Origin: Oleiagrimonas sp963821885
GTDB taxonomy: Bacteria; Pseudomonadota; Gammaproteobacteria; Xanthomonadales; Rhodanobacteraceae
DNA: 64,000 nucleotides
Assembly: GCA_963821885.1 (NCBI GenBank)
Contig: CAWGFN010000001.1
Coordinates: 620,001 to 684,000, forward strand
Direction: 5' to 3'
The notes beneath the pieces were generated by a model. The model was given only the letters and a program-made list of their open reading frames with translations, had not been told where the DNA came from and searched no databases. This document shows positions 1-9,918 of this stretch, piece after piece. The number at the start of each line of letters is the position of its first letter. Within the stretch, counting starts at the first letter, position 1. A program made the translations under genes and the position numbers.

Positions 1-1520
1 CGCTCATCCCTGAGCGCGAAGAGCAGGAAGCGGCCATCCATGGCCGCACTGCTCGAGAAGCGTCGTCCTCGGGTAAAGATTCGGCAGGCGCGTCCAGCGA
101 AGCGTCACTCCTACTGCGAGAACTGGTGGAACGGATCGGGGACCATGCCGACACCTGCGCGCTGCTGCAGCGGGCGATCGTCGAACGACCGCCGGTACTG
201 ACCCGGGACGGCGGCGTGATCGCCGACGGCTACGACGCCGAACTGGACGAACTGCGCCAGCTGGCCGAGCACGCCGACCAGTTCCTGGTCGACCTGGAAC
301 AGCGCGAGAAGGCCGCCACCGGCATCGCCACGCTGAAGATCGGCTACAACCGCGTGCACGGCTACTACATCGAGATCAGCAAGGCGCAATCGGACAAGGC
401 GCCGACCCACTACACCCGCCGCCAGACCACCAAGAACGCCGAGCGCTACATCACCGAGGAGCTGAAGGCCTTCGAGGACAAGGTGCTGTCCGCGCGCGAA
501 CGCAGCCTGATGCGCGAACGCGCGCTGTACGAGCAGCTGCTGGACACCCTGGCCGCGGACCTGACGCGCCTGCGCGACGCCGCCGGGGCGATCGCCGAGC
601 TGGACGTGCTGGCCAACCTTGCCGAGCGCGCCGAGACCCTCGACTGGTGCGCCCCCGAACTGGACGACGCCCCGGGCATCCACATCGAGGCCGGACGCCA
701 CCCGGTGGTCGAACGCGTGCGCGAAGAACCGTTCGAACCCAATGACCTGGTCCTGGACGACGCGCGGCGAATGCTGGTCATCACCGGCCCGAACATGGGC
801 GGCAAGTCCACCTACATGCGCCAGAACGCGTTGATCGTGCTGCTTGCGCACATCGGCAGCTACGTTCCGGCCACGGCCGCGACGATCGGTCCGGTCGACC
901 GCATCTTCACGCGCATCGGCGCCGGCGACGACCTCTCGCGCGGACAGTCCACCTTCATGGTGGAGATGAGCGAGACCGCCTCCATCCTGCACAATGCCAC
1001 CGCGCACAGCCTGGTGCTGATGGACGAGGTCGGCCGCGGCACCTCCACCTACGACGGCCTGGCCCTGGCCCGCGCCGCCGCCGTGCACCTGGCCACGCAC
1101 AACCGCGCCTTCACCCTGTTCGCCACCCACTACTTCGAATTGACCGAGCTTGCCGGCGACATCGACGGCGTGGTCAACGTGCACCTGGATGCCGTCGAGT
1201 ACGGCGACAAGCTGGTGTTCATGCACGCGGTCAAGGACGGCCCGGCCAATCGCAGCTTCGGCCTGCAGGTCGCCGCCCTGGCCGGCCTGCCGAAGGCGGT
1301 GATCGCCGATGCACGACGCACCCTGACCGCGCTGGAAAGCGGCCAACGCGGCCCCGCCCCGGGCGAACGGCCGCCGGCCGCCGGCCCGTCGCCACAGATG
1401 GGCCTGTTCGCGCCGCCGCCGCCCTCGGCCGTGGACACGGCCCTGGACGGGATCGAACCCGACGAACTGAGTCCGCGTGACGCCCTCGATGCCCTGTACC
1501 GGCTCAAGCGTCTGCGCTGA
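1..1520 (+). CDS. mutS: DNA mismatch repair protein MutS (3' part, start outside window)
   Basis: MutS recognises mispaired bases and starts methyl-directed repair with MutL in the cytoplasm. The reading frame is open from base 3, giving about 505 residues of lever/clamp, ATPase and C-terminal regions. The Walker A motif GPNMGGKS lies near base 790, followed by the Walker B stretch LMDEVGRGTS near base 1020 and the ATHYFEL switch near base 1125. The C-terminus ends in the usual short helical dimerisation segment (DALYRLKRL). The first 35 or so visible residues, before LLLRELVERIGDHAD, are polar and low in complexity (rich in E, S, A and G) where MutS normally has continuous lever helix, so a lineage-specific insertion may sit here. 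Identity is certain from the ATPase motifs; the N-terminal domains are off the window. Confidence 0.97.
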   Translation, partial: LIPEREEQEAAIHGRTAREASSSGKDSAGASSEASLLLRELVERIGDHADTCALLQRAIVERPPVLTRDGGVIADGYDAELDELRQLAEHADQFLVDLEQREKAATGIATLKIGYNRVHGYYIEISKAQSDKAPTHYTRRQTTKNAERYITEELKAFEDKVLSARERSLMRERALYEQLLDTLAADLTRLRDAAGAIAELDVLANLAERAETLDWCAPELDDAPGIHIEAGRHPVVERVREEPFEPNDLVLDDARRMLVITGPNMGGKSTYMRQNALIVLLAHIGSYVPATAATIGPVDRIFTRIGAGDDLSRGQSTFMVEMSETASILHNATAHSLVLMDEVGRGTSTYDGLALARAAAVHLATHNRAFTLFATHYFELTELAGDIDGVVNVHLDAVEYGDKLVFMHAVKDGPANRSFGLQVAALAGLPKAVIADARRTLTALESGQRGPAPGERPPAAGPSPQMGLFAPPPPSAVDTALDGIEPDELSPRDALDALYRLKRLR

Positions 1521-1593
1521 AGCCGATTTCCGCCGCCCATTCAGGACCCTGTCATGCGCGCCAGCCGCCTGCCGCGGCCGCTGGCGCATATGC

Positions 1594-1630
1594 ATAGTCA
1601 CAGGCTATCGAAATCATATAAACAATCGAC
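1594..1630 (+). promoter_or_regulatory. OxyR-type binding site upstream of katG
   Basis: The sequence fits the OxyR tetrad pattern ATAG-N7-CTAT-N7-ATAG-N7-CTAT. Bases 1594-1597 ATAG and 1605-1608 CTAT are exact. Bases 1616-1619 ATAT match three of four, and 1627-1630 CGAC match two of four. All three spacers are exactly 7 bases. It ends 81 bases before the katG start, a normal place for peroxide induction of a catalase gene. The core -35/-10 elements could not be fixed with confidence. Confidence 0.7.
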
Positions 1631-1711
1631 TTCAATCTATTCCTGCCGCGGCGTATCGTGAGGGTACGCATTGCACGAACCAAGCATCGCAACGCCCGCG
1701 AGGAGGAACCC

Positions 1712-3910
<2,199 letters not shown>

Positions 3911-3935
3911 CCGCGTCCGACCGGCCCGGAAATGA

Positions 3936-3963
3936 AAACGGCAGGCCTCGCGGCCTGCCGTTT
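3936..3963. terminator. Bidirectional Rho-independent terminator between katG and the convergent gene
   Basis: A perfect 12-bp stem (3936-3947 pairing with 3952-3963) has a TCGC loop. It begins with AAA and ends in TTT, so it has an A-run on one side and a T-run on the other and can stop transcription from katG and from the leftward gene ending at 3988. Confidence 0.88.
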
Positions 3964-3987
3964 GCTTCCTGCCCCCTGCCTTGAGGG

Positions 3988-5367
3988 CTACAGGGCGAAC
4001 CACACGTACAGGTAGGTCGTGTCGTTGCCGCTGGCGTTGCGTCCGGCGCCATCGACGTTGTGCACCCGGCCGCTGAAGCGGCTGTACCAGGTGTACTGCA
4101 GGCCCACGCGCATGTTCATGTAGGGCTGCTTCCACGAGTCGGACTTGCCGAACGGGTTGTAGTCGAGCTCCAGGGTGCCGCCCCGGGTGTCCGACGAGCC
4201 GTCGTTGCCGTACAACAGCAGATCACGGCTACCGGTGTAGTTGAACTGCGCCAGGCTCACCCCGTAGGTATTGCGGTACCAGTAGCTGCCCTTCACGTTC
4301 AACGCGTCGAGGGTGTCCTTGAGATGGCTGGAACCGCCGTCGGCAAAGGTGTTGTTCAGGGTCTGCCGCTCGTGCACGTACAGCGCGTTGGCGGTCACCG
4401 TGTGGTCACCGGCGAAGTACTCGTAGTCGCCCGACAGGCCGGCATCACGGAAGTTGTCCGTGGGACCGGGCAAGGCGATGGCGTCACCCTTGGCATTGCT
4501 GCCCACGCCGCCGCGCCGCGCATCGAGCAGGAAGGCGCCGAGCGTGAAGCCGCCGTCATGCGTGCTCCAGGTGTAGGTGCCGCGGGCATAGGGCGCGACC
4601 CCGCTGAGACGTCCGTCGTAATCGGCATTGACCAGGCGCGTCCAGGCCGACGACAGCGACCGGTATCCGCCCGCTTCCAGGTACAGCTTGCCGTCGAGCT
4701 GGGTGTAGCCGGTGACGCCGACCACCTGCCCGCCAAGGCCGCCGTAGATCATCGGCTGGGCCGGTGCGCCCGGGGCCAGGTCCGAGCCCATGTACGGGAA
4801 CATCCATGCCGGCGCGCTAGCGAACACGTCGGAAATGGTCGGGTTGTTGTTCAGGGTCACGCCCCACACGCTCGAATGCTTGCCTATCTTGAAACGGCGC
4901 GCGTAGCGGACGTCGATGTTGTCCCAGCCCAGCCTGCCGCCGACTTCCGAGTAGGTCGCCTGGGCGAACACGCCCATGTGCGCGCTGATGCGCCCGGCGA
5001 GGAACAGCGAGGCCTGGTCGAGCGAGGCATTGTCATTGGCATGGTAGGGCTTGCCCAGGTCGGCCGGATCCTGCGGCTGGCCGGTGTGGACGAACGATTC
5101 CACCAGCATCGCCGAGAGCGGGATCTTGGCGTCGTCGCCGACGCTCATGGTGTAGCCGTCCAGCTTGAAGTCGCGGCCGAACGGCGTCAGCTCGGGACCG
5201 AAGGCCCCGACGTGGCAGGACGAGCACGGCAGATGGGTCTGCCGCGCGTAGGAAGGCACCGCCTGTGCCGAACCGGCATGCAGCAACAGCCACGACAACG
5301 CCAGCGTCGCCCATGCGGCCATCCACCTGTCCGTGGAACGGACTCTCGAAGCAGCTCGAACTTTCAT
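3988..5367 (-). CDS. Secreted CXXCH-motif protein with predicted outer-membrane barrel
   Basis: 459 residues. A Sec signal peptide (hydrophobic residues about 15-34, probable cleavage after AQA at 36) is followed at once by a single c-type haem motif Cys48-X-X-Cys51-His52 (PCSSCH). The remainder is rich in alternating aromatic and polar stretches (Asp, Gly, Tyr, Asn) and ends in an aromatic residue plus Leu (YVWFAL), typical of a beta-barrel closing strand. This matches a widespread proteobacterial family annotated only as 'cytochrome c' of unknown role. A periplasmic or outer-membrane electron-transfer role is an inference. The ATG at 5367 has GGAG 8 bases upstream; a longer frame upstream lacks this. 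A symmetrical Fnr/Dnr-like site lies at 5593-5606. Confidence 0.8.
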   Translation of the reverse strand: MKVRAASRVRSTDRWMAAWATLALSWLLLHAGSAQAVPSYARQTHLPCSSCHVGAFGPELTPFGRDFKLDGYTMSVGDDAKIPLSAMLVESFVHTGQPQDPADLGKPYHANDNASLDQASLFLAGRISAHMGVFAQATYSEVGGRLGWDNIDVRYARRFKIGKHSSVWGVTLNNNPTISDVFASAPAWMFPYMGSDLAPGAPAQPMIYGGLGGQVVGVTGYTQLDGKLYLEAGGYRSLSSAWTRLVNADYDGRLSGVAPYARGTYTWSTHDGGFTLGAFLLDARRGGVGSNAKGDAIALPGPTDNFRDAGLSGDYEYFAGDHTVTANALYVHERQTLNNTFADGGSSHLKDTLDALNVKGSYWYRNTYGVSLAQFNYTGSRDLLLYGNDGSSDTRGGTLELDYNPFGKSDSWKQPYMNMRVGLQYTWYSRFSGRVHNVDGAGRNASGNDTTYLYVWFAL

Positions 5368-5592
5368 GATCGGACTCCGTTGTCCGACGCCGATGTGGCG
5401 GCGCCGGCCTATCGCACTCCCGCGTATCGACAACTCCTCGTAGCCCGTGATCGGTGCACGCGGACGCGGAAGTTGACCGCTGCCTCGCCACGGGGCGGGA
5501 TCGTGACGGTCGTTCGGAGTCCTGTGACAAACACGAAACGAACACCGTCGTCGATCCGTGGAGTCAGGATAGGCCGAAAGGCATAGACAACC

Positions 5593-5606
5593 TTGACCTC
5601 GGTCAA
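5593..5606 (-). promoter_or_regulatory. Crp/Fnr-family palindrome (TTGAC-N4-GTCAA)
   Basis: TTGACCTCGGTCAA is a perfect 14-base dyad of the Fnr/Dnr/NnrR type (TTGAY-N4-RTCAA). It lies about 225 bases upstream of the start of the leftward CXXCH protein gene, inside the 290-base gap 5368-5657 that otherwise holds no gene. A promoter about 40 bases downstream would leave a leader of roughly 190 bases. Anaerobic or nitrosative control of the haem protein is inferred. Confidence 0.5.
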
Positions 5607-5657
5607 AGATATGGCCAACGACGGACCATCGGCCGCGCCGTTGGACCCCGGACCGGA

Positions 5658-6842
5658 TCAGGCGGCCTTGGCGCCGCTCGCGAGCGCTAGCGCCTGTTCG
5701 AGGTCGTTCCAGATGTCCTCGACATGCTCGATGCCGACCGACAACCGCAGCATGCCCGGCGAGATGCCGCAGCTGGCCTGGGTGGCCGCATCGAGCGTGC
5801 GATGGGTCAGGCCGGCCGGATGCTGGATCAGCGTGTCCACCGACCCCAGGCTCACGGCCGGCGTGGCCAGACGCACCGCCGCCATCACCTGCGCCGCGGC
5901 GGCATGGCCGCCGTGCACCTCGAACGCCAGCAGGCTGCCCGGACCGCGCATCTGCGTGCCGACCAGGCGCGCCTTGGCGTCGTCGCGAAGGCCGGGGTAG
6001 CTCACGCTGGCCACCTGGGCATGCGCGGCCAGGCGCTCGGCGATGATCATGGCGTTGGCCTGGGCCTTCTCCACGCGCAACGCCAGGGTCGGCAGGCCGC
6101 GGTGCAGCAGGTAGGCGCCCAGCGGATGCAGCAGGCCGCCGGTGGCTGCGCGCATTTGCCGCAGAGAGCGCGCCCAGTCGGCATCGCAGGCCACCACGCC
6201 GGCGATCACGTCGCCATGGCCGCCGAGGAACTTGGTGGCGCTGTGCATCACCAGGGTCGCGCCCAGCGACGCCGGCTGCTGCAGCACCGGCGTGGCGAAG
6301 GTCGAATCCACCATCACCGGCACCGATCCGGCGGCCTTGACCACCGCGGCGATGTCGATCAGCTCCAGGGTCGGATTGGCTGGCGTCTCGATCAACACCA
6401 GGGCGGTATCGGCATTCACGGCGTCGCCAATCTGCTCGACCTCGACCCAGCGCACCGGGATGCCCAGCAGGCCCGAATCGAGCAGGTGGTCGCTGGTGCC
6501 GTACACCGGCCGCACCGCCAGCACGTGCTTGCCGCGCTGGCCGGCAGCCAGCAGGCAGGCCGACAGCGCCGCCATGCCCGAGCCGAAGGCCACCGCGTCC
6601 GTGGTGCCTTCCAGCTGCGCCAGCGCCTGCTCGAAGCGGGCCACGGTCGGGTTGTGCAGGCGCGCGTAGATCGGATTCTCGGCGCTGGCCTCGCCGCCGA
6701 CCAGGGCGTCGAAGCTGGCAGTGCCGACGTCCAGGTCGCGTACCGGGTAGGTGGTCGACAGGTCCAGCGGCGGCGCGTGCACGCCCAGGTCGGCGAAATC
6801 TTCGCGTCCGGCATGGACGCCGAGGGTTTCCGGATGCTGCAT
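5658..6842 (-). CDS. Cys/Met-metabolism PLP-dependent enzyme (cystathionine gamma-synthase / gamma-lyase type)
   Basis: 394 residues, standard length for the Cys/Met PLP fold-type I family. The PLP lysine is Lys204 in HSATKFLGGHGD; the phosphate-binding GSGMAA is near residue 88 and the PLP Asp is in VMVDSTFATP. It stands head to head with an Lrp/AsnC regulator, the arrangement known for methionine gamma-lyase (mdeA/mdeR) in Pseudomonas. However, the position equivalent to the gamma-lyase active-site Cys116 reads Thr (VYGTSD), so a cystathionine synthase or lyase, or another gamma-elimination activity, is equally possible. The ATG at 6842 is chosen because GAAGG lies 8 bases upstream; an in-frame TTG 15 bases earlier has no ribosome site. 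Confidence 0.88.
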   Translation of the reverse strand: MQHPETLGVHAGREDFADLGVHAPPLDLSTTYPVRDLDVGTASFDALVGGEASAENPIYARLHNPTVARFEQALAQLEGTTDAVAFGSGMAALSACLLAAGQRGKHVLAVRPVYGTSDHLLDSGLLGIPVRWVEVEQIGDAVNADTALVLIETPANPTLELIDIAAVVKAAGSVPVMVDSTFATPVLQQPASLGATLVMHSATKFLGGHGDVIAGVVACDADWARSLRQMRAATGGLLHPLGAYLLHRGLPTLALRVEKAQANAMIIAERLAAHAQVASVSYPGLRDDAKARLVGTQMRGPGSLLAFEVHGGHAAAAQVMAAVRLATPAVSLGSVDTLIQHPAGLTHRTLDAATQASCGISPGMLRLSVGIEHVEDIWNDLEQALALASGAKAA

Positions 6843-6938
6843 GGCACAGGCCTTCAATTCGGGTTAGTCCACGATGATAGAATTGATCCCGGTAGATAAT
6901 CCGTCACTCCGAATACTATTTCGTACTGGAGCGATTTC

Positions 6939-7406
6939 ATGCAGCTTGATCGAATCGACCACGCCCTGCTCGAGGCTCTGCGAAAGAACGCACGGCTGCC
7001 CAACAAGTCGCTGGCCGAGAAAGTCGGCGTGGCGCCGTCCACCGCGCTGGAGCGGGTACGCCGGCTGCGCGAGGCCGGGGTGATCCAGGGCTACCACGCG
7101 GAGATCGACCCGCAGGCCCTGGGCATCGGCCTGCAGGCCATGATCAGCGTGCGCCTGGAGCGCCACGCGCGCGCCGACGTGGCCGCCTTCGATACCTACC
7201 TCAAGACCCTGCCCGAGGTGCTCAGCTTCTGGCACGTGGCCGGCGGCAACGATTTCCTGGTGCACGTGGCCGTGGCCGACAGCCAACGCCTGCGCGATTT
7301 CGCCCTCGACGCCTTCACCACGCGCAAGGAAGTGGCGCACATCGAGACCAACCTCATCTTCAGTTTCCAGCGCAACGCGCGGCTGCCCGTTCCCGGGCAG
7401 CGCTGA
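6939..7406 (+). CDS. Lrp/AsnC family transcriptional regulator
   Basis: 155 residues with the family layout. An N-terminal winged helix-turn-helix (LDRIDHALLEALRKNARL, then SLAEKVGVAPSTALERVRRL) is followed by a RAM/AsnC ligand-binding domain (about residues 65-145, including the glycine in VAGGNDFLVHVAV). The ATG at 6939 has GGAG at 6928-6931. The divergent neighbour is a Cys/Met-metabolism enzyme, so the regulator most likely controls that gene in response to an amino acid such as methionine. The 96-base shared promoter region is AT-rich (TAGATAAT at 6893-6900) and contains an imperfect dyad around CGAATACTATTTCG, which could be its operator. The ligand is not known from sequence. Confidence 0.93.
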   Translation: MQLDRIDHALLEALRKNARLPNKSLAEKVGVAPSTALERVRRLREAGVIQGYHAEIDPQALGIGLQAMISVRLERHARADVAAFDTYLKTLPEVLSFWHVAGGNDFLVHVAVADSQRLRDFALDAFTTRKEVAHIETNLIFSFQRNARLPVPGQR

Positions 7407-7427
7407 CGAGGATCGGATGCGTGCGCA

Positions 7428-8768
7428 TCAGTGCGTGCGCGCCGGCTGGCTCTTGATCCACGCGGCGATATCGTCGATCACCCGCGGCTGGACATGTGCC
7501 GGCGTCATGTAATCCTTCATCGACGGCGGCTTGCCTGCCGGCATGAACAGGTGGCTCAGTCCGGGATACTCGCGAAACGTCGCGCGCGAATCGTGGGCCA
7601 GGACCTTCTTCCACTGCGCGAAGTCCAGGCGTGGCGACACCTGGAAATCCGCGGCGCCCTGCAACATCAGCATCGGCATGCGCAGGCCACGCGCCACCTT
7701 CACCTGGTCGTAGTGCTGCAGGCTCATCCAGTAGGCCTGTGGCACGTCCATGAACGCGCCGGTCGGGGGATGCGCGGGATCGGACCGTCGCAGAAATTGC
7801 TGCTCGGTGGCGATGGCCTTTTCCCTGGCGGCCACCTGCGCGGGACTCTGCCCCATCCCCGGTCCCAACTCGCGAGTCTGCCAGGCGATCACATCCAGCA
7901 ACGATCGCGTCGGCGCGGCCATCATGATGAGACCGGCCAGGCCCGGCGCGCGCTGTCCGATGCGCGGCGCCAGCATCGCGCCGAGGCTGTGCCCGAGCAC
8001 GAACACGCGACGCGGATCGACATGCGCGGCATGCTTCAGTTGTTTCACGGCCGCGAGCGCGTCGTCGGTGACCTCGTCGTCGATGCCCAGCCCGGCGTCC
8101 TTCTCGGCGCGAGCCGGATACGCATAGGTCCGCTTGTCATAACGCAGCGATGCGACGCCCTGCGCGGCCAGGCCGCGGGCGATGTCCTCGAACGGCCGGT
8201 TCGGGCCGATCTGCTCGTTGGCATTTTGCGGGCCGGAGCCGGCCACCAGCACCACGGCGGGAAACGGCCCCTTGCCCCCGGGCAGGGTCAGCAGGCCCGG
8301 CAGCGGACCCCAGGGCGAGCGCACGCTGACCCTTTGGCTGTGGCCCCAGGGCCCGGAGGCCGCCTTGAGGGCGTCTCTCTGCGCGTCATGGTTTCCCGCC
8401 TTGCCGGGCAGGAAGCGGAAACCGGAGATCTCGCCCCGGGCGTTGCAGGCCACGTGCATGTGCAGCCAGGCCCGCTGGAAATGCAGCGGCGTGACGATCG
8501 AGCCTCCGGCCGTGGCCTGCGCGGCCTGTCCCGGTGCCTTCGGATCGTAGGCACCGTAGGCCGTCGGCAGGGCCTGTTCCCAGACCTGCCTGAGGCGGTC
8601 GACGGTCACCATGGCGCGCACCTCGTCATCGAAGTTCCGGGTGGCCGCGGCATAGTCATGGGCCTTCAGCGCGGCCAGCAGATCCTGCGAGCGCTTGAGG
8701 CAGGTCGGCGCGGCCTGCGCCAGTTGCGGCACCAGCAAACATGCGGCGATCCATGCGAATCGTTTCAT
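7428..8768 (-). CDS. Secreted alpha/beta hydrolase with N-terminal DUF3887-like domain
   Basis: 446 residues. A clear Sec signal peptide (MKRFAWIAACLLVPQLAQA, cleaved near 19) precedes a helical region of about 110 residues resembling DUF3887. A dienelactone-hydrolase-like alpha/beta domain follows. The nucleophile elbow is GHSLG with Ser261, the oxyanion-side motif is VAGSGPQNANE near 175, and the late Asp and His are in GAADFQVSP and GLSHLF. Esterase or peptidase activity in the periplasm is likely; the substrate is unknown. GGAG lies 9 bases before the ATG. The gene follows the sdpR-sdpI pair on the same strand after a GC-rich hairpin (8791-8809), so it may be partly co-transcribed. Confidence 0.87.
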   Translation of the reverse strand: MKRFAWIAACLLVPQLAQAAPTCLKRSQDLLAALKAHDYAAATRNFDDEVRAMVTVDRLRQVWEQALPTAYGAYDPKAPGQAAQATAGGSIVTPLHFQRAWLHMHVACNARGEISGFRFLPGKAGNHDAQRDALKAASGPWGHSQRVSVRSPWGPLPGLLTLPGGKGPFPAVVLVAGSGPQNANEQIGPNRPFEDIARGLAAQGVASLRYDKRTYAYPARAEKDAGLGIDDEVTDDALAAVKQLKHAAHVDPRRVFVLGHSLGAMLAPRIGQRAPGLAGLIMMAAPTRSLLDVIAWQTRELGPGMGQSPAQVAAREKAIATEQQFLRRSDPAHPPTGAFMDVPQAYWMSLQHYDQVKVARGLRMPMLMLQGAADFQVSPRLDFAQWKKVLAHDSRATFREYPGLSHLFMPAGKPPSMKDYMTPAHVQPRVIDDIAAWIKSQPARTH

Positions 8769-8790
8769 CTATCGATACTCCATGCTCGGA

Positions 8791-8809
8791 GCGGGGCCCT
8801 GGGCCCCGC
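8791..8809 (-). terminator. GC-rich hairpin after the sdpI-like gene
   Basis: Arms GCGGGGCCC (8791-8799) and GGGCCCCGC (8801-8809) are perfectly complementary and lie 8 bases past the stop of the leftward sdpI-like gene. There is no T-run, so it is a weak terminator at best; it may be a processing or attenuation hairpin before the hydrolase gene. Confidence 0.35.
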
Positions 8810-8816
8810 GCGGATT

Positions 8817-9467
8817 TCAATCGTGCGGCGGTCCTTCGACGCGCCGGTAGATCAGGAAGGAATAAATGGCCGGAAACAGCCCCGCGACAACGATCACGGC
8901 CACGGCGATGGGGAACGGCAAGCCGAACAGCGTGCCCACCAGCACGACCAGGCCGGCCAGCACGAACAGCTTGCCGCCGAGCCGGTGGGTACGCTCCCAG
9001 GTGGCCTCGCTGGCGATCGTCCACGGCGTGCGGATGCCGATGAAGAAATTGCGCTGCAGCTTGCCCATGTAGTTGCCCAGGATCACCAGCAGCGCGCCCA
9101 GCACCAGCATCGACAGCTTGGGCATGGCCACCGGATAGCCGGCGCCGGCCAGCAGCATGCTGATGCCCAGCACCAGCAGGAAACCCTGGATCGCCAGCAT
9201 CAATCCATTGAACACGTGGACGAACGGCCCGATGCGGAAGCGGTTGGGCGAGACGGCCGGCAGCAGCCACGTCAGGAAGGCGATGATCGCCACGCTGACG
9301 ACCGGGAACAACGCCGCGTGAAGACGGGACGTGTGTCCGTTGACCTGCCCGTGCATGCCCCAGTGCGAGGGCACCTGCGCAGGCAGTTCGGGCCACAGCC
9401 AGAATGCGGCCACGGCAGCGACCAGGATGAACGCGGCCGACACCAGCAAGCTACGGTTGAACTTCAT
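8817..9467 (-). CDS. SdpI family integral membrane protein (DUF1648 + SdpI domains)
   Basis: 216 residues with about six membrane segments. The N-terminal DUF1648 signature is LPAQVPSHWGMHGQVNGH, directly after the first membrane helix. The C-terminal SdpI signature is NYMGKLQRNFFIGIRTPWT, then SEATWERTHRLGGK. In Bacillus, SdpI gives immunity to the SdpC toxin and sequesters the repressor SdpR at the membrane. In proteobacteria the toxin is usually absent, and none is seen here. Its start codon overlaps the stop of the ArsR-type regulator by 4 bases (ATGA), so the two are translationally coupled and form the sdpR-sdpI pair. Confidence 0.92.
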   Translation of the reverse strand: MKFNRSLLVSAAFILVAAVAAFWLWPELPAQVPSHWGMHGQVNGHTSRLHAALFPVVSVAIIAFLTWLLPAVSPNRFRIGPFVHVFNGLMLAIQGFLLVLGISMLLAGAGYPVAMPKLSMLVLGALLVILGNYMGKLQRNFFIGIRTPWTIASEATWERTHRLGGKLFVLAGLVVLVGTLFGLPFPIAVAVIVVAGLFPAIYSFLIYRRVEGPPHD

Positions 9468-9751
9468 GATTTGTCTCCGGACCGTCCCCGCGCGGGGAAC
9501 AGGTCGAAAAGCAGCCGCGCGAGATCCTCGAACACGGTGCTGTTGAGCGAATAGACGATGTACTGCCCGCGGCGCTCGGTGCGCACCAGGTCGGCGCGCT
9601 TGAGCACCGCGAAATGGTGCGACAGCGAGGCCGCGGTGATGTCGAACGCCTCGCCGATCTCGCCCGCCGTCAACGCGCCGTCCTGCAGGCGCTTGAGGAT
9701 CGCGCGCCGGGTTGGATCGGCCATGGCCTTGAATACGTCCTGCTGTTTCAT
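9464..9751 (-). CDS. ArsR/SdpR family autorepressor
   Basis: 95 residues, a small winged helix-turn-helix protein. It starts with FKAMADPTRRAILKRLQDG, a typical ArsR opening; the recognition helix region is ITAASLSHHFAVLKRADLV and the wing is RTERRGQYIVYSLN. No metal-binding CXC motif is present, which favours the SdpR/autorepressor subgroup over metal sensors. It overlaps the SdpI-family gene by 4 bases. Inverted repeats of TTAGA and TAGATA type directly upstream (9778-9800) are likely its own operator. Confidence 0.9.
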   Translation of the reverse strand: MKQQDVFKAMADPTRRAILKRLQDGALTAGEIGEAFDITAASLSHHFAVLKRADLVRTERRGQYIVYSLNSTVFEDLARLLFDLFPARGRSGDKS

Positions 9752-9777
9752 GCGAGCTGACCGTCGTGGTTCGTAGC

Positions 9778-9800
9778 TAGATAGTTAGACAAATATCTAA
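9778..9800 (-). promoter_or_regulatory. Probable SdpR-type operator
   Basis: Two overlapping dyads occur in an AT-rich stretch 27-49 bases before the regulator start: TAGATA (9778-9783) with TATCTA (9794-9799), and TTAGA (9785-9789) with TCTAA (9796-9800). Position and symmetry suit autorepression by the ArsR-type protein. Confidence 0.5.
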
Positions 9801-9918
9801 TTATTGCAAGTGCCATCGTTCCACCGACCCACCGCGCACCACGGGACCGATCCACGCCACCGTGCCGCGGGCAGCCACCATTCACCTGAACCACGAGGGT
9901 GTGCCACACTTGCGCGCC

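Noticed and set aside
6842..6857. TTG start for the Cys/Met enzyme
   Set aside because: The ATG 15 bases later has GAAGG at good distance; the TTG has no ribosome site.
8817..9751. Complete SdpABC toxin-immunity system
   Set aside because: Only regulator- and immunity-type genes are present; no SdpC-like toxin or SdpA/B gene is nearby.
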